A stretch of 47,131 bases of DNA from Lachnospiraceae bacterium (GTDB lineage: Bacteria > Bacillota > Clostridia > Lachnospirales > Lachnospiraceae): assembly GCA_017465475.1 (NCBI GenBank), contig JAFTWC010000043.1, forward strand, positions 1 to 47,131. Direction: 5' to 3'. The stretch's first letter is position 1. The number at the start of each line of letters is the position of its first letter. The translations under genes and the position numbers were made by a program. Below are positions 7,777-15,878 of this stretch, in pieces. Below the pieces are notes generated by a model. It was not told the DNA's origin, did not search any database, and saw nothing but the letters and a program-made list of their open reading frames with translations.

Positions 7777-8991
7777 TTATGCGTTTAACATAACTTTTTC
7801 GTTATTGAACACCTTAGAAATAGCAAATACAATTACCAACATAAGTACCACATTCACACCTGCGCTGAGTCCGAACTGTACAAGAGTAAGCTCATTGTTA
7901 ACCAATGCCTGAATTGCAAGGGAGCTTCCGTAAATCGGAATTGCATAAGAGGTGGTGGCCGGTGCTGCACCGCCGGTATTAAACATAGTCAACATACCAA
8001 GTACAATAACAGCCATATAAAGCGGCATTACATACGCATTTGCTTCTTTTGCATTCTTTGCAAATACGGAAATCAGGCAAAGCGCACTTACATTAAAGAG
8101 TACCAGGCTTACAATAATACCGAGAAGTTCTACAATCTGCAACGGAGAGAAGGATACCGCTCCTCCCATTTCTCCCATACCGTCCATCATCATCGGCATA
8201 GCAAGAATCATGGATACCGCATATACCAAGGAGGACATAACGGATAATACAGATAAACCAAATAACTTACCGAATACGATGGAACTTCTCTTAATCGGGC
8301 TAAGAAGCATATTTGCCATGGTTCCCCTCTCCTTTTCCCCGGCAATGGCATCTACTACAAGACCCATGGAACCTGCGAAGAGAAGCATTACGATTAAGTA
8401 CGGTAACATCATGGCAAGGAACTCGCCGTTTGCCTTATCTTCATTTACAATCACTTCGGTTTCGGTATTAAACACCGTAAGCAAATCCAAATTGCCGAAA
8501 CGGCTCTGCAAAAGGCCGGTTTCCAAAGCGCCTAACATCATTCCGTTAAAGGTACTTCTTGCCGCATTGGAATAATTCAAGGAAGAATTGTACGCCATGG
8601 TAACACTCGGAATCGGATCGCCGGCATTCTGATATGCTGCTGCTTTTTCCATGAACTGTGCATCAAAGGTTACAAGCAAATCCACACCGCCGTTTAAAAT
8701 GCCGTCCTTCAGCTCTGCAATCTTCTCTGCAGAGGCATCTGCCTCTAAATAGGTAACATTTGCAAGCTTATCATAACCGGACTGTGCTGCCAGCTCCTCA
8801 AATCCTTCCGGAGCATTCTGTACATATACAGAACCCACATGTTCCTCAATATCGGAAACCATGTTATCCATCAACATTCCCATTAAACCGTAAATACCGA
8901 ACATAAGCACTGCCGGCAATACAAACAGGGAGAAAATCATTTTCTTATCGCTGAATACACGCGCTAATTCTTTTTTAAATATATTTTTCAT
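7777..8991 (-). CDS. natB: ABC-2 type exporter permease, NatB-like
   Basis: The 404-residue protein has the ABC-2 permease plan. One N-terminal membrane helix (about 19-42) follows the basic start MKNIFKKELARVFSDKK. A large extracytoplasmic domain (about 43-180) comes next, then about five helices (about 190-395). The soluble loop and length match NatB of the NatAB sodium exporter and related ABC2_membrane_3 proteins. Its start codon directly abuts the stop of the ATPase gene (TAAATG), showing tight translational coupling. Sodium export is an inference from family resemblance; antimicrobial or lipid export is possible. Confidence 0.8.
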   Translation of the reverse strand: MKNIFKKELARVFSDKKMIFSLFVLPAVLMFGIYGLMGMLMDNMVSDIEEHVGSVYVQNAPEGFEELAAQSGYDKLANVTYLEADASAEKIAELKDGILNGGVDLLVTFDAQFMEKAAAYQNAGDPIPSVTMAYNSSLNYSNAARSTFNGMMLGALETGLLQSRFGNLDLLTVFNTETEVIVNEDKANGEFLAMMLPYLIVMLLFAGSMGLVVDAIAGEKERGTMANMLLSPIKRSSIVFGKLFGLSVLSVMSSLVYAVSMILAMPMMMDGMGEMGGAVSFSPLQIVELLGIIVSLVLFNVSALCLISVFAKNAKEANAYVMPLYMAVIVLGMLTMFNTGGAAPATTSYAIPIYGSSLAIQALVNNELTLVQFGLSAGVNVVLMLVIVFAISKVFNNEKVMLNA

Positions 8992-9768
8992 TTACTTTTC
9001 CTCCTTGTGATGTACTCTGTAAAGGTTAAAGAATGCATCTTCTAAGTCTGCCGCCTTGGTTTCTTCCAAAATCTCCGGAAGCGTACCTTCCGTAATCTTC
9101 TTACCGTCGATAATAATACCGATGCGGTCACAGAGCTTCTGTGCCTCAGACATAATATGGGTAGAAATAATCACCAGCTTGCCTTCGTTCCGAAGCTTCA
9201 ATAACAAGTCCGTTACGTTACGAGCGGTAATAATATCCAAGCCGTTGGTCGGCTCATCAAAGATAACTACCTTCGGGTCATGCACCAGGCTTACTGCAAT
9301 GGAAGCCTTCTGCTTCATACCGGTGGAAAGTTCCTCTATCTTCTTATTTTCAAAATCCGTAATCTCAAAATACTCAAAGAGTTCTTTTCTGCGAGCTTCA
9401 ATGGTTGCCTCATCAATTCCGTGAAGTCTGCCGAAAAAATTGAACAAATACTTCGGAGAAAAATGCGGGTCAAGCTTAATCTCATTGGTCAAAAAGCAAA
9501 TGCTTTCACGAACCTTATCAGACTGCTTTACAGTATCGTAACCGCACACGCTTACCTCACCCTCGGTCGGCTTTAACAACGTTGCCACACAACGAAGTGT
9601 GGTGGTCTTTCCGGCACCGTTCGGTCCCAGAAGGCCGTAAATCTCTCCCGGTCTCGCAGTCAATGAAATGTTATCTGCTGCACGTTTCATAGTTTCTTTT
9701 GTCTTCAGCTCTGCCATCTTCTTTTTGCTGAGCTTATACACTTTGGTCAGATTCTTGATTTCTATCAT
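8992..9768 (-). CDS. natA: ABC transporter ATP-binding protein, NatA-like
   Basis: The 258-residue ATPase shows Walker A (GLLGPNGAGKTTT), the Q-loop region, the ABC signature (ELSTGMKQKASI), Walker B (VVIFDEPTNGLD) and the H-loop (ISTHIMSEAQ). It belongs to the drug/sodium exporter group that pairs with ABC-2 permeases such as the adjacent gene. The short insertion KKKMAELKTKETMKRA near the start is typical of NatA-like members. It is the first gene of a two-gene operon. The promoter lies about 210 bases upstream and is covered by a long palindrome. No regulator gene is adjacent. Confidence 0.88.
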   Translation of the reverse strand: MIEIKNLTKVYKLSKKKMAELKTKETMKRAADNISLTARPGEIYGLLGPNGAGKTTTLRCVATLLKPTEGEVSVCGYDTVKQSDKVRESICFLTNEIKLDPHFSPKYLFNFFGRLHGIDEATIEARRKELFEYFEITDFENKKIEELSTGMKQKASIAVSLVHDPKVVIFDEPTNGLDIITARNVTDLLLKLRNEGKLVIISTHIMSEAQKLCDRIGIIIDGKKITEGTLPEILEETKAADLEDAFFNLYRVHHKEEK

Positions 9769-9952
9769 GTTTATACTCCTTTCAATTGACCTTCCCTTAG
9801 TTGTTTCTAAAACTTTCCGCTCCCATCCAATTACAACGTCCCACTCCTATCTACAACCTTCTGCTCCCACGCTATCTACGTTATCTCACCACCAAATCAT
9901 AACTTACATCCACCCAATTCTCCCGACACACCTATGTATACTGCACGCGTCC

Positions 9953-9992
9953 GTGTATATACTGTATATGTCCATATACACAGTATATACAC
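9953..9992. promoter_or_regulatory. 40-bp palindromic operator over the natA promoter
   Basis: GTGTATATACTG (9953-9964) is the exact reverse complement of CAGTATATACAC (9981-9992). The inner sequences TATATG and CATATACA extend the symmetry. The site covers the -10 box and the expected start of transcription. A further half-site, TGTATACTGC (about 9936-9945), lies in the leader. The GTGTA...TACAC ends recall operators of YtrA-type GntR repressors that control ABC exporters, but no such gene is present here. Confidence 0.65.
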
Positions 9993-10010
9993 GCCTATAT
10001 GATTTGTCAA
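9982..10010 (-). promoter_or_regulatory. natA promoter
   Basis: The minus strand shows TTGACA (complement of 10005-10010), exactly 17 bases, then TATACT (complement of 9982-9987). This is one of the strongest promoters in the window. The leader to natA is about 205 bases and purine-rich in the transcript. Confidence 0.8.
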
Positions 10011-10085
10011 GTACTATTTTACATTTTTTTAAAAAATTATCAAGATAAAGCAACGCCGTATTACCAATCTAAAGAAAATCTTAAG

Positions 10086-10222
10086 ATTCGTGCAGGCAAA
10101 GTGAGCATTAAAGAGATTTTGGAAGCTTGCTTCCAAAAATCTCTGATAATGCGAACGCGCCCACGACGTAGTGACCGCAGGTCACGGAGTGAGGGCTGAT
10201 GCGCAGCATCGCCTGCACGAAT
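10086..10222. repeat. 137-bp unit bounded by 12-bp inverted repeats and holding three hairpins
   Basis: ATTCGTGCAGGC (10086-10097) and its exact reverse complement GCCTGCACGAAT (10211-10222) bound the unit. Inside are a long hairpin (10105-10152; arms GCATTA/TAATGC and GAGATTTT/AAAATCTC, core GGAAGC/GCTTCC), GTGACC/GGTCAC (10171-10176/10180-10185) and GATGC/GCATC (10198-10202/10206-10210). No convincing coding frame is present. It resembles a REP/BIME-like or small mobile element, but I do not recognise the family. Confidence 0.5.
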
Positions 10223-10227
10223 TACAT

Positions 10228-10349
10228 TCCGTGCGAACGCGCCCACGACCGAGCGACACCGTCGCGAGGTGAGGGGGCCGGTGCAAAGAGAGCATGCGAG
10301 CAAATTGCGGGGACTTGTTCCCAAGCAATTGCGCAGTCCGTGCGAACGC
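10228..10349. repeat. Second, degenerate palindromic unit with direct repeats of the first
   Basis: GCGAACGCGCCCACGAC occurs at 10151-10167 and again at 10233-10249. TCCGTGCGAACGC occurs at 10228-10240 and 10337-10349. The unit holds the hairpin GCGAC/GTCGC (10253-10257/10261-10265). It also holds a stem-loop around GGGGACTTGTTCCC flanked by CAAATTGC and GCAATTG. The segment is visibly richer in G and C than its surroundings. Confidence 0.45.
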
Positions 10350-10637
10350 ACTCACACCATACTCTTTTGGGTCATTTTGTCGTTTTCCGTGACATCTGAC
10401 CCAAAATCCTTCTTCGAACAAGTATTTTCAGCACATTTTTATTTGATTTCCGGACATTTACCACCTGCACTTTCTCAAATACTTCCGTAAGTCAGCTTTT
10501 GAGAAACCTTTTGTTGATTTCCTGGGTACAAATAGCCCAAATGGCCGCTTCTGAGAAAATCCACTCTCAAAGGCTTTAAAAGCACCTTCTCTCCAGCGAT
10601 TTAACTACGTACTTTGGGTCAAATCATATAAACAAAA
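10350..10637. other. Gene-free stretch with further inverted repeats
   Basis: No believable coding frame is present. TTTTGGGTCA (10365-10374) is the exact reverse complement of TGACCCAAAA (10397-10406), and TTTGGGTC recurs at 10613-10620. TTTCTCAAA (10471-10479) pairs exactly with TTTGAGAAA (10498-10506). Purpose unknown. The stretch ends at the terminator of the small lipoprotein gene. Confidence 0.4.
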
Positions 10638-10666
10638 AGGCGGCCCCGCACTGCGGTTCCGCCTCT
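10633..10666 (-). terminator. Terminator of the small lipoprotein gene
   Basis: AGGCGG plus CCCCGCA and the complementary GCGGTTCCGCCT (about 10638-10665) form a GC-rich stem. On the minus strand it is followed by TTTTTG. It lies about 20 bases after the stop at 10687. Confidence 0.8.
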
Positions 10667-10686
10667 TTTATCTACTTCCTCTTATT

Positions 10687-10908
10687 TTACTTGCCATCCA
10701 GTTCTTTCAGGTTCTCGGACATCGGCATCAGTGCTTCTTCGCAATCCTTACAGGTGTTTCGCTCTCCGATAACAGAAAACTCAACCATCTTACACTTCTT
10801 CATTTCATTGCACCAATAGCACTCGGTTTTCTTACAGCCTGCCAGACATCCTACTAACAACACCGTTGCAGCCGCAACAGCGATAACTCTCATAGCTTTC
10901 TTTTTCAT
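10687..10908 (-). CDS. Small cysteine-rich lipoprotein with a zinc-ribbon-like motif
   Basis: This 73-residue protein has a lipoprotein signal peptide (MKKKAMRVIAVAAATVLLVGC). The lipobox cysteine is Cys21 or Cys25. The mature part has Cys30-x2-Cys33 (CYWC), Cys39 and Cys53-x2-Cys56 (CKDC). Two CxxC knuckles about 20 residues apart look like a zinc ribbon or another metal site, unusual for an extracytoplasmic lipoprotein. It has its own promoter and terminator, so it is a single-gene unit. I do not recognise the family. The coding call rests on the signal peptide, the cysteine pattern, the promoter and the terminator; no strong ribosome binding site was scored beyond a purine-rich AAGAAGGAGAGC stretch. 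Confidence 0.75.
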   Translation of the reverse strand: MKKKAMRVIAVAAATVLLVGCLAGCKKTECYWCNEMKKCKMVEFSVIGERNTCKDCEEALMPMSENLKELDGK

Positions 10909-10953
10909 TTGCTCTCCTTCTTTCTGTTCCCGACCACGGTTTCTTTTCTTCTT

Positions 10954-10982
10954 ATTATAAAAGGCGCATCAGAAAAAGTCAA
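10954..10982 (-). promoter_or_regulatory. Promoter of the small lipoprotein gene
   Basis: The minus strand has TTGACT (complement of 10977-10982), 17 bases, then TATAAT (complement of 10954-10959). It lies about 46 bases upstream of the ATG. Confidence 0.75.
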
Positions 10983-11079
10983 GCAAGCAGAGCTTACTGC
11001 AAAGCAATTCACAGTTCCCTCACAGCAGGCATCTCGCAAACAGGTTATTACGAACAGCATCCATCAGTCCAAAAACAAT

Positions 11080-13662
11080 TTAAATTCTGGCAAATAAGCC
11101 ATTCTCATTCACATCAATGACAATGGTACTGCCCGGTGTCACCTCATCCGCCAGAATCAGTCTTGCGCTTAAAGTTTCTACATACTTTTGAAGATAACGC
11201 TTTAACGGACGGGCACCGTACACCGGGTCATAGGCCTCTTCCATTACAAAGGACTTGGCCTCCGGAGTCAGCTCTATGGTAAGCTCTTTATCCGCAAGAC
11301 GCTTATTCAAATCCGCAAGCAGCAGCTCGATAATGCCTCCGATGTCGGCCTTGGTTAACGGCTTAAAGAATATGATCTCATCCAAGCGGTTCAAAAACTC
11401 CGGTCTGAAATGAGCCCGCAGCTCCTCATTTACCGCTTCTCTTGCCGTTACTCCGATTTCGCCGTCCGGTTCAATCCCCTCTAATAAATAGCGGGAACCG
11501 ATATTGGAGGTCATAATCAGAATGGTATTCTTAAAGTCCACGGTTCTGCCCTGAGAATCTGTAATACGGCCGTCATCCAGCACCTGCAACAGCACATTAA
11601 ACACATCCGGATGGGCCTTTTCAATCTCATCAAACAACACTACCGAGTACGGCTTTCTGCGCACCGCTTCCGTCAACTGGCCACCCTCTTCGTAGCCCAC
11701 ATAGCCCGGAGGCGCTCCGATTAAGCGGGACACGGAATACTTCTCCATATACTCACTCATGTCAATGCGCACCATATTGGCTTCGTTGTCAAATAATGCT
11801 GCCGCCAACGCTTTCGCCAGCTCCGTTTTACCCACACCGGTAGGTCCCAAAAAGAGGAACGAACCGATTGGTTTTGTCGGGTCCTTGATCCCCGCCTTGG
11901 CACGCAGGATGGCATCCGCCACCTTCTGAACTCCTTCTTCCTGACCGATGACTCTGCGATGAAGCTCCTCGTCCAAATGAAGGGTCTTGTTACGCTCGCT
12001 TTCCGTCAGCTTTGCCACCGGGATGCCGGTCCATCGGGACACAATCTTTGCAATCTCCTCTTCGCTGACATTTTCGTGTACCAGGGTATGACCCTCCTTC
12101 GCCACCGCCTCTTCCTCGGCGGCAAGAAGCTTTTGAAGCTCCGGCAGTTTCCCGTACTTAAGCTCCGCAGCCTTGTTTAAGTCGTACTCCCGCTCCGCCT
12201 TCGCAATCTCGTTATTTAACTCCTCCAACTGTTCACGAAGCTTCTGCACCCGCTCCACCGATGCTTTTTCATTATCCCACTTCGCCTTAGCTTCCGCAAA
12301 CTGCTCCCGTTCCTCTGCCAGCTCCTTCTGTAAGGCTTCCAGACGCTCTTTGCTGAGGCGGTCATCTTCTTTCTTTAATGCAGCCTCTTCAATCTCCATC
12401 TGCATAATGTGTCTCTGTACATCGTCCAGCTCCGTAGGAAGGGAATTGAGCTCCGTCTTAATAAGGGCGCAGGCTTCATCCACCAAATCAATGGCCTTAT
12501 CCGGCAGAAAACGGTCGGAAATATAACGATTGGAAAGGGTGGCCGCAGACACCAGTGCTGCATCATTAATCCGGACACCGTGGAACACTTCATAACGCTC
12601 CTTCAGTCCTCTTAAAATGGAAATGGTATCCTCTACCGTAGGTTCTTCCACCAAAACCGGCTGGAACCGACGTTCCAATGCCGCATCCTTTTCAATATAC
12701 ATACGGTATTCATTCAATGTGGTAGCGCCGATGCAGTGAAGCTCTCCTCTTGCCAGCATAGGCTTTAACATATTGCCCGCATCCATGGCACCGTCAGTCT
12801 TGCCGGCACCTACGATGGTATGAAGCTCATCAATGAAAAGAATAATCTTTCCTTCACTTTTCTTTACTTCCTCCAACACTGCCTTTAAACGCTCTTCGAA
12901 CTCACCACGATACTTGGCACCCGCCACCAATGCACCCATATCCAGTGCAAACAAACTTTTATCCTTTAAGCCCTCCGGCACATCGCCTCGCACAATACGC
13001 TGAGCCAGGCCTTCTGCCACCGCCGTCTTACCTACCCCCGGTTCTCCGATGAGCACCGGATTATTCTTCGTCTTACGGGACAAAATCCGAATCACATTTC
13101 GAATCTCCGCATCCCGTCCGATAACCGGGTCCAACTTCTGATTCCGGGCTCTCTCTACCAAATCGTAACCGTACTTTTCCAGAGTATCATAAGTAGCCTC
13201 CGGATTGTCCGTCATCACCTGCTGATTGCCCCGTACCGTGGCAAGGGCCTGTAAAAACCGCTCTCTTGTAATTCCAAAGGAGCGGAACAGCTCCTTCACC
13301 TCTTTGGACGGATTCCTAAGCAAGGACAAAAACAAATGCTCCACGGAAACATAAGCATCTCCCATGGCCTTCGCCTCATCCTCCGCATAAATCAGCACCT
13401 TATTTAAATCATTTCCCACATATACCTGGGCTGCACCGGACACCTTCACTCTTTTATTAAGAAGCCCTTCCACCTGGGCCGTAAACACCTCCGGCACTAT
13501 CTCCATCTTCGTAAGAAGCTTCGGAATCAACCCTTCTCCATCCTTCATAAGGGCATACAGCAAATGCTCCTGCGCCAGCTCCTGATGCCCAAAATCATAG
13601 GCAATACGCTCACAATCCTGCACCGCCTGCATGGACTTCTGTGTAAATTTGTTAATATTCAT
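11080..13662 (-). CDS. clpB: Disaggregase chaperone ClpB
   Basis: The 860-residue protein has the full ClpB plan. It has an N-terminal Clp repeat domain (1-145), AAA+ domain 1 with Walker A GEPGVGKT (about 202), and a long coiled-coil middle domain (about 400-525; many Glu/Lys/Leu heptads). AAA+ domain 2 has GPTGVGKT (about 602) and a C-terminal D2-small domain. It lacks the ClpC/ClpA-type IGF loop, as expected for a ClpB that works with DnaK on aggregates rather than with ClpP. It is monocistronic. The promoter upstream looks SigA-type. I found no CIRCE element and only an isolated CtsR-like half-site, so the heat-shock control is unclear. Confidence 0.95.
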   Translation of the reverse strand: MNINKFTQKSMQAVQDCERIAYDFGHQELAQEHLLYALMKDGEGLIPKLLTKMEIVPEVFTAQVEGLLNKRVKVSGAAQVYVGNDLNKVLIYAEDEAKAMGDAYVSVEHLFLSLLRNPSKEVKELFRSFGITRERFLQALATVRGNQQVMTDNPEATYDTLEKYGYDLVERARNQKLDPVIGRDAEIRNVIRILSRKTKNNPVLIGEPGVGKTAVAEGLAQRIVRGDVPEGLKDKSLFALDMGALVAGAKYRGEFEERLKAVLEEVKKSEGKIILFIDELHTIVGAGKTDGAMDAGNMLKPMLARGELHCIGATTLNEYRMYIEKDAALERRFQPVLVEEPTVEDTISILRGLKERYEVFHGVRINDAALVSAATLSNRYISDRFLPDKAIDLVDEACALIKTELNSLPTELDDVQRHIMQMEIEEAALKKEDDRLSKERLEALQKELAEEREQFAEAKAKWDNEKASVERVQKLREQLEELNNEIAKAEREYDLNKAAELKYGKLPELQKLLAAEEEAVAKEGHTLVHENVSEEEIAKIVSRWTGIPVAKLTESERNKTLHLDEELHRRVIGQEEGVQKVADAILRAKAGIKDPTKPIGSFLFLGPTGVGKTELAKALAAALFDNEANMVRIDMSEYMEKYSVSRLIGAPPGYVGYEEGGQLTEAVRRKPYSVVLFDEIEKAHPDVFNVLLQVLDDGRITDSQGRTVDFKNTILIMTSNIGSRYLLEGIEPDGEIGVTAREAVNEELRAHFRPEFLNRLDEIIFFKPLTKADIGGIIELLLADLNKRLADKELTIELTPEAKSFVMEEAYDPVYGARPLKRYLQKYVETLSARLILADEVTPGSTIVIDVNENGLFARI

Positions 13663-13750
13663 ACCGCATCTCTCCCTTCTGACCTTTGGTCAAACACACC
13701 CTGTACCTAACCTTTGAAACGCAACTATGTTTTCTACCTGTTCTACATTG

Positions 13751-13779
13751 AATATAACACCGTTTCTTTAAAAATGCAA
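13751..13779 (-). promoter_or_regulatory. clpB promoter
   Basis: On the minus strand TTGCAT (complement of 13774-13779), 17 bases, then TATATT (complement of 13751-13756). A small palindrome, TGACC-TTT-GGTCA (13680-13692), lies in the leader just before the start codon. Confidence 0.55.
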
Positions 13780-13833
13780 GTACTAATTTATTTTTTCTCC
13801 GATTCCGGATTTCATTCATCTGCAAACCACAAA

Positions 13834-13861
13834 AAGGTCCACGCACAAGTGCGTGGACCTT
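13834..13861 (-). terminator. Terminator of the sugar ABC importer operon
   Basis: AAGGTCCACGCAC (13834-13846) and GTGCGTGGACCTT (13849-13861) form a 13-bp perfect stem. On the minus strand TTTGTGG follows the TT of the stem. It lies about 20 bases after the last permease gene. Confidence 0.85.
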
Positions 13862-13879
13862 AAAAAACTTATACAATGA

Positions 13880-14731
13880 TTAACCCTTTACAGAACCAAG
13901 TGCAACACCTGCGATAATGTACTTGGATAAAAGGAAATATACAATAAAGAGCGGAAGTACCGTAAGGGACAAGCCCAAATATACAGAACCGTACTCTGTC
14001 TTATAAATATCACCCTTTAACAAACTAACCATCATCGGCATGGTAAACTTATCCGTATCCGTCAACAATACGGACGGAATGAAGAGTTCGTTCCACTTCT
14101 GTACGAAGGCAAAAATCGCCTGGGTTGCAATTGCCGGTTTCATAATCGGAATTACGATACGATTAAAGGTAAAGAACTCTCCCGCACCGTCGATACGAGC
14201 TGCCTGCACAATTTCCAGCGGCAATGCCGGCTCCATATACTGTTTCATATAGAACACAACCGCCGGAGACGCAATCGCCGGAATAATAAGCGGAAGGAAA
14301 CTGTTGTTCAATCCGAAGGAATACATCATCTGATAGAAACCGATGGACACAATCTGGCTCGGAATCATCAACACTGCCATAATAAAGGTAAAGAACGCTC
14401 TTCTGAACTTCCATCTGTAGGCCACGATAGCGTATGCCGTCATGGAAGAGAAGTACACGGAAAGCACCGTCGCACCGGCAGAAATAATCATGGAATTCAC
14501 AAAACCGGTCATTGCGTTAAAGGACTTTGTACTGATTACTTCCCAGTTTCTTGCAAGGAACTTTGACGGGAGCAGCCCTAACGCATTAGCATTAATCTCC
14601 GGAGTGGAACGGGTTCCGTTCATAAGCATGATCCAAAACGGAAGAATACTTAACACTGCCAGAAGGATAAGGAATACATAAATCCAAAAGTGTGCAACTA
14701 CGGAGCCCACTTTATTCTTATTCTTCGCCAT
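13880..14731 (-). CDS. Carbohydrate ABC transporter permease (MalG type)
   Basis: The 283-residue protein has six hydrophobic segments and the EAA loop of binding-protein-dependent permeases (AARIDGAGEFFTFNRIVIPIMKP). It is closest in form to MalG/LacG-type sugar permeases, with the long first extracellular loop ending near FLARNWEVIS. Its ATG overlaps the stop of the upstream permease by one base (TAATG), indicating translational coupling. It forms the translocation channel with the MalF-type partner. The ATPase is not encoded here and is probably supplied by a shared MsmK/MalK-type protein elsewhere. Confidence 0.9.
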   Translation of the reverse strand: MAKNKNKVGSVVAHFWIYVFLILLAVLSILPFWIMLMNGTRSTPEINANALGLLPSKFLARNWEVISTKSFNAMTGFVNSMIISAGATVLSVYFSSMTAYAIVAYRWKFRRAFFTFIMAVLMIPSQIVSIGFYQMMYSFGLNNSFLPLIIPAIASPAVVFYMKQYMEPALPLEIVQAARIDGAGEFFTFNRIVIPIMKPAIATQAIFAFVQKWNELFIPSVLLTDTDKFTMPMMVSLLKGDIYKTEYGSVYLGLSLTVLPLFIVYFLLSKYIIAGVALGSVKG

Positions 14732-15762
14732 TACTGCACACCTCCCTTAGCTTTCTGTTCTTTTAAAGCCTTCTTAAATGCCTTCTCATTGGCCTTTTCA
14801 ATCTTATGCTGTGCAATCTCATCCTTATCACGAAGCAGGAAGAAGATAACTGCTGCCAATACCGCAATCATCACAAACATAATCATACTTGCCGCAGAAG
14901 CACGGTTGTACAACTTACCGCCCTGGAAGGACATTTCGAAAATGTATACACTGGCCGTACGGATATTGCCTCTGATACCACCGGAGCCACCAATCATGTA
15001 CGGAATATCGAACATGGTCATACCACCGATCATACTGGTTACTAACGTAAAGAGCATAATGGTCTTTAAGTTCGGAAGTGTCACATAACGGAACTTCTGC
15101 CAACCGCTGGCACCATCGATATCCGCCGCTTCAAACAACTCCGGACTGATACCGAGGATACCGGAAATCAAAATAATCATGGTATAACCGTACCACATCC
15201 AGAACTGGACAAACGCAACGATGGCTTTAGACGTCCACTCTATGGTGAAAAAGTCTATATTCTTGTCAATCACACCCAGCATTTTAAGCAAATCATTGAC
15301 CGGGCCCTTGTTATAGTCAAATAACTTGGTGAAAAGCATTGCAATGGTAGCCGCTGTAATAATATTCGGCATGTAGAACAATACTTTAAAGAATCCTTTA
15401 CCGCGAATCTTGTTACGACCGTTGGTAAACCATACTGCCAACAATAAAGCAAGCAGAATCTGCGGGACAAAGTTTACACCCCAAATAATTACGGTGTTTT
15501 TTAAACTACCCCAGAAATTCGGATCCGAAAGTACAAACTCATAATTTTCAAACACATTATCCAAGAGCTCAACCTTCGTTGTCTCTATTCCTATCATTTC
15601 TTCCTGAGCAATCTGCATCTGCAGCTTGTCAGTCATGTTGGTAAATCCGATTCCGAACGTATAGAGAATCGGATAAATCATAAACATCAGGTATGCAATG
15701 CAGAACGGAAGCGCAAAGATATACCCCCACTTTGCATAACTAACTCCTTTTTTCTTTTTCAA
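14731..15762 (-). CDS. Carbohydrate ABC transporter permease (MalF type)
   Basis: The 343-residue protein has an N-terminal helix, an extended loop (about 40-105), and the permease core with the EAA motif (EAADIDGASGWQKFRYVTLP). The Lys-rich C-terminal tail (about 315-343) is charged and cytoplasmic. It partners the MalG-type subunit. The gene follows the binding-protein gene after a hairpin at 15832-15854 that probably lowers readthrough, as in many sugar importers where the binding protein is made in excess. Confidence 0.9.
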   Translation of the reverse strand: MKKKKGVSYAKWGYIFALPFCIAYLMFMIYPILYTFGIGFTNMTDKLQMQIAQEEMIGIETTKVELLDNVFENYEFVLSDPNFWGSLKNTVIIWGVNFVPQILLALLLAVWFTNGRNKIRGKGFFKVLFYMPNIITAATIAMLFTKLFDYNKGPVNDLLKMLGVIDKNIDFFTIEWTSKAIVAFVQFWMWYGYTMIILISGILGISPELFEAADIDGASGWQKFRYVTLPNLKTIMLFTLVTSMIGGMTMFDIPYMIGGSGGIRGNIRTASVYIFEMSFQGGKLYNRASAASMIMFVMIAVLAAVIFFLLRDKDEIAQHKIEKANEKAFKKALKEQKAKGGVQ

Positions 15763-15827
15763 AGCACTACCTCCAATATTGGTCCAAGGAACACCGCTGA
15801 AAGCGACTCCCTCTCTACAAATCAGAA

Positions 15828-15854
15828 AAGGGGCGGACGGAAAACCCGTCCGCC
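15828..15854 (-). terminator. Attenuating hairpin between binding-protein and permease genes
   Basis: GGCGGACGG (15832-15840) and CCGTCCGCC (15846-15854) form a 9-bp stem. On the minus strand it is followed by CCTTTTCTG, a weak U-run. It lies 24 bases after the binding-protein stop and no promoter is visible between it and the permeases. This suggests a leaky terminator or an RNA-stabilising hairpin. Confidence 0.65.
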
Positions 15855-15878
15855 TCCTTATTTAATCAATTTCAAAAA

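Noticed and set aside
10061-10421. Open frames on both strands through the palindromic island as protein genes
   Set aside because: Their arginine-rich products come from the GC-rich repeats, there are no ribosome binding sites or family motifs, and frames on both strands overlap fully.
13680-13694. CtsR operator upstream of clpB
   Set aside because: A single GGTCAAA heptamer is present (13688-13694), but the second tandem heptamer at three-base spacing is missing; the sequence forms an inverted TGACC/GGTCA instead. No CIRCE element was found either.
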